From: Colletes latitarsis
Taxonomy: Eukaryota > Arthropoda > Insecta > Hymenoptera > Colletidae
Direction of reading: 5' to 3'
Length of the DNA stretch: 64,000 nt
Assembly: GCF_051014445.1 (NCBI RefSeq)
Contig: NC_135136.1
Location: forward strand, 14,898,001 to 14,962,000
Shown here: piece by piece, positions 63,020 to 64,000 of the stretch
How the letters are laid out: every line of letters starts with the position of its first letter
How positions within the stretch are numbered: the first letter of the stretch is position 1
Notes under the pieces: generated by a model
What the model was told of the DNA's origin: nothing
Seen by the model: the letters and a program-made list of their open reading frames with translations, nothing else
Database searches by the model: none
Translations under genes and position numbers: made by a program

Positions 63020-64000
63020 AAGTATGTGAAGAATGCGAAAGTATGAGTGTGATGAGTGAAAATCCCAGGCCTGACCTAGACCTAACATGCGTTATCCTCT
63101 AAAATATTGAGCGAAACCATGTTTAATGGACTGTTTCAGTGTGGTACCACATTACTACGTGATCCAAACCAGAAAAAACCCAGGATCTGTTCAACAAGTA
63201 TGTGAAAAACGCGAAACTGTGAGCCTTATGAGGGCAAATCTTAGACCTAACCCAGACATAAGATGCGTTATCCTCTAAAATATTTATCCAGACCAGGTTT
63301 CATTGAATGTTTCAGTGTGGTACCACTTTACTACGTGATCCAATCCAGAAATAGCCCAGGATCTAGCCATGAAGTATGAGAAATATGCGATAGTAAGAGC
63401 CGGATGGGGGCAAATCCTAGACCTATCCCAGACCTAACTGGCGTTATCCTCTAAAATATTGATCGAAACCAGCTTTAATTGACTGTTTCAGCGTGGTACC
63501 ACGTTACTACGTGATACAATGCAGAAACAGCCCAGGATCTAGCCATGAAGTATGAGAAATATGCGAAAATATGAGCCTGATGAGGGCAAATCCTAGACGT
63601 AAACCAGACCTAACATGCGTTATCCTCTAAAATATTTATCAAGACCAGGTTTCATTGAATGTTTCAGTGTGGTACCACATTACTACGTGATGCAAACCAG
63701 AAAAAACCCAGGATCCGATCAACAAGTATGTGAAGAATGCGAATGTATGAGTCTGATCAGTGAAAATCTCAGGCCTTACCTAGACCTAACTTGCGTTGTC
63801 CTCTAAAATATTGATGGAAACCAGGTTTCATTGACTGTTTCAGTGTGGTACTACGTTACTACGTGATGCAATCCAGAAAAAGCTCAGGATCTAGCCATCA
63901 AGTATGAGACATATGCGAAAGAATGAGCCTGATGAGAGCAAATCCCAGACGTAACCTAGACCTAACATGTGTTATCCTCTAAAATATTGAGCGAAACCAG

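Larger units (their letters stand above)
61427..63560 (+). repeat. Zone of the private GCCATGAA type C variant
   Basis: Type C monomers here read AGCCCAGG with ATAGCCC or ACAGCCC and GCCATGAAGTATGAG (GCCATGAATTATGAG at 61427). Elsewhere they read GCCATCAAGTATGAG. I count seven copies, near 61427, 61785, 61957, 62663, 62839, 63367 and 63546. By 63894 the usual GCCATCAAG form is back. The variant therefore spread locally within about 2.1 kb. Confidence 0.8.
1..64000 (+). repeat. 176-bp satellite DNA tandem array (putative centromeric)
   Basis: The window is filled from first to last base by one monomer of about 176 bp repeated head to tail. The landmark ATGCGTTATCCTCTAAAATA recurs every 176-177 bp, for example with its GCG at 12, 188 and 365, and every landmark reads on the + strand. 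Larger offsets are whole multiples: 529 (3), 881 (5), 1058 (6), 1585 (9), 1760 (10), 2112 (12), 3701-3703 (21). I saw no spacer, unique sequence, inserted element or inverted block. Monomers of 150-180 bp with higher-order structure are typical of plant and animal centromeres; that this is a centromere is inference from the architecture alone. Alternatives are a pericentromeric or subtelomeric heterochromatin block. The satellite identification is very secure, the centromere role moderately so. Confidence 0.98.
58161..64000 (+). repeat. Block VII, more divergent monomers
   Basis: About 33 monomers, still in register and on the + strand, but with more private substitutions per monomer than elsewhere by eye. 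Examples are AAAGCACAGGATCTGTCC (58418), ATGCGTCGTCCACTG (58508), ATAATTCAA-like changes near 59250, GGCCCCCACACTACTGCG (61206) and GTGTGCGATAGTG (62328). Only short local duplications occur. Rising divergence away from a homogenised core is usual towards array edges, so the window may approach one here; no edge is reached. Sub-features are listed separately. Confidence 0.75.

Noticed and set aside
10..63806. Recurrent + strand open reading frames of 63-115 codons (for example 715-906, 23650-23997) with similar predicted peptides
   Set aside because: They start at the ATG of the ACATGCG landmark and mostly stop at the TAA in CTCTAAAATA of the next monomer, so they reflect the repeat period. 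Frames are often closed by variants such as CCTGAAAA or by 1-bp indels. A 176-bp monomer is not a multiple of 3, and no promoter or domain was recognised.
1..64000. CRISPR array
   Set aside because: The repeats are about 176 bp, directly adjacent and without unique spacers, and no cas genes are present.
1..64000. Tandem tRNA, 5S rRNA or snRNA gene array
   Set aside because: No box A/B, cloverleaf or 5S internal control region was recognisable in the monomer, and divergence between monomers is too free for an RNA gene.
1..64000. Naming the family or species (human alpha satellite, Arabidopsis 178-bp, Brassica CentBr)
   Set aside because: The length class is similar but the sequence does not resemble these as far as I can recall, and no search could be run. 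A search of the consensus against satellite collections would decide.

Overview
The whole 64 kb window is one uninterrupted tandem array of a satellite repeat with a monomer of about 176 bp (176-177 bp where I measured it), so roughly 360 monomers. All are head to tail on the + strand. I found no protein-coding gene, RNA gene, transposon, CRISPR array or unique sequence. Monomer length (close to one nucleosome repeat), unbroken extent, absence of insertions and layered higher-order repeats (HORs) are what is known of eukaryotic centromeric satellites. I therefore infer the interior of a centromeric or pericentromeric array of a multicellular eukaryote. I do not recognise the family: it does not look like human alpha satellite or the Arabidopsis 178-bp repeat as I remember them, and I cannot name the species.

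Layout. (I) 1-6591: a 21-monomer HOR of 3703 bp, one full copy and most of a second, nearly identical, with a 6-monomer internal duplication. (II) 6592-12882: nested small duplications of 2, 3, 6, 7 and 10 monomers. (III) 12883-21517: two copies of a HOR, 4758 bp (27 monomers) and 3877 bp (22 monomers), differing by one 5-monomer mosaic segment. (IV) 23515-34338: a different 21-monomer HOR of 3701 bp in two full copies and one partial, plus a lead-in with one extra monomer. (V) 34339-45719: mostly unique monomer order, with a 3-monomer duplication and a 9-monomer tandem duplication (1585 bp). (VI) 45720-58160: a 12-monomer HOR (2112 bp), a 10-monomer deletion derivative (1760 bp) and a partial third copy, flanked by two related segments 8449 bp apart and a 5-monomer duplication. 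(VII) 58161-64000: more divergent monomers with small local duplications and private variants.

Within the monomer, the first half is fairly constant and carries two short dyads, AAACCAGGTTT and TGTGGTACCACA, 15 bp apart. The second half comes in three main haplotypes (A, B, C below), and their order defines the HORs. Almost every change of order is a whole number of monomers, so the array appears to have grown by in-register unequal exchange or a similar homology-driven process. Several junctions can be bracketed to short shared segments. Open reading frames of 63-115 codons recur, but they follow from the repeat itself and are not annotated as genes.

All comparisons were by eye on the lines cited; boundaries are good to tens of bases unless an exact diagnostic base is given.
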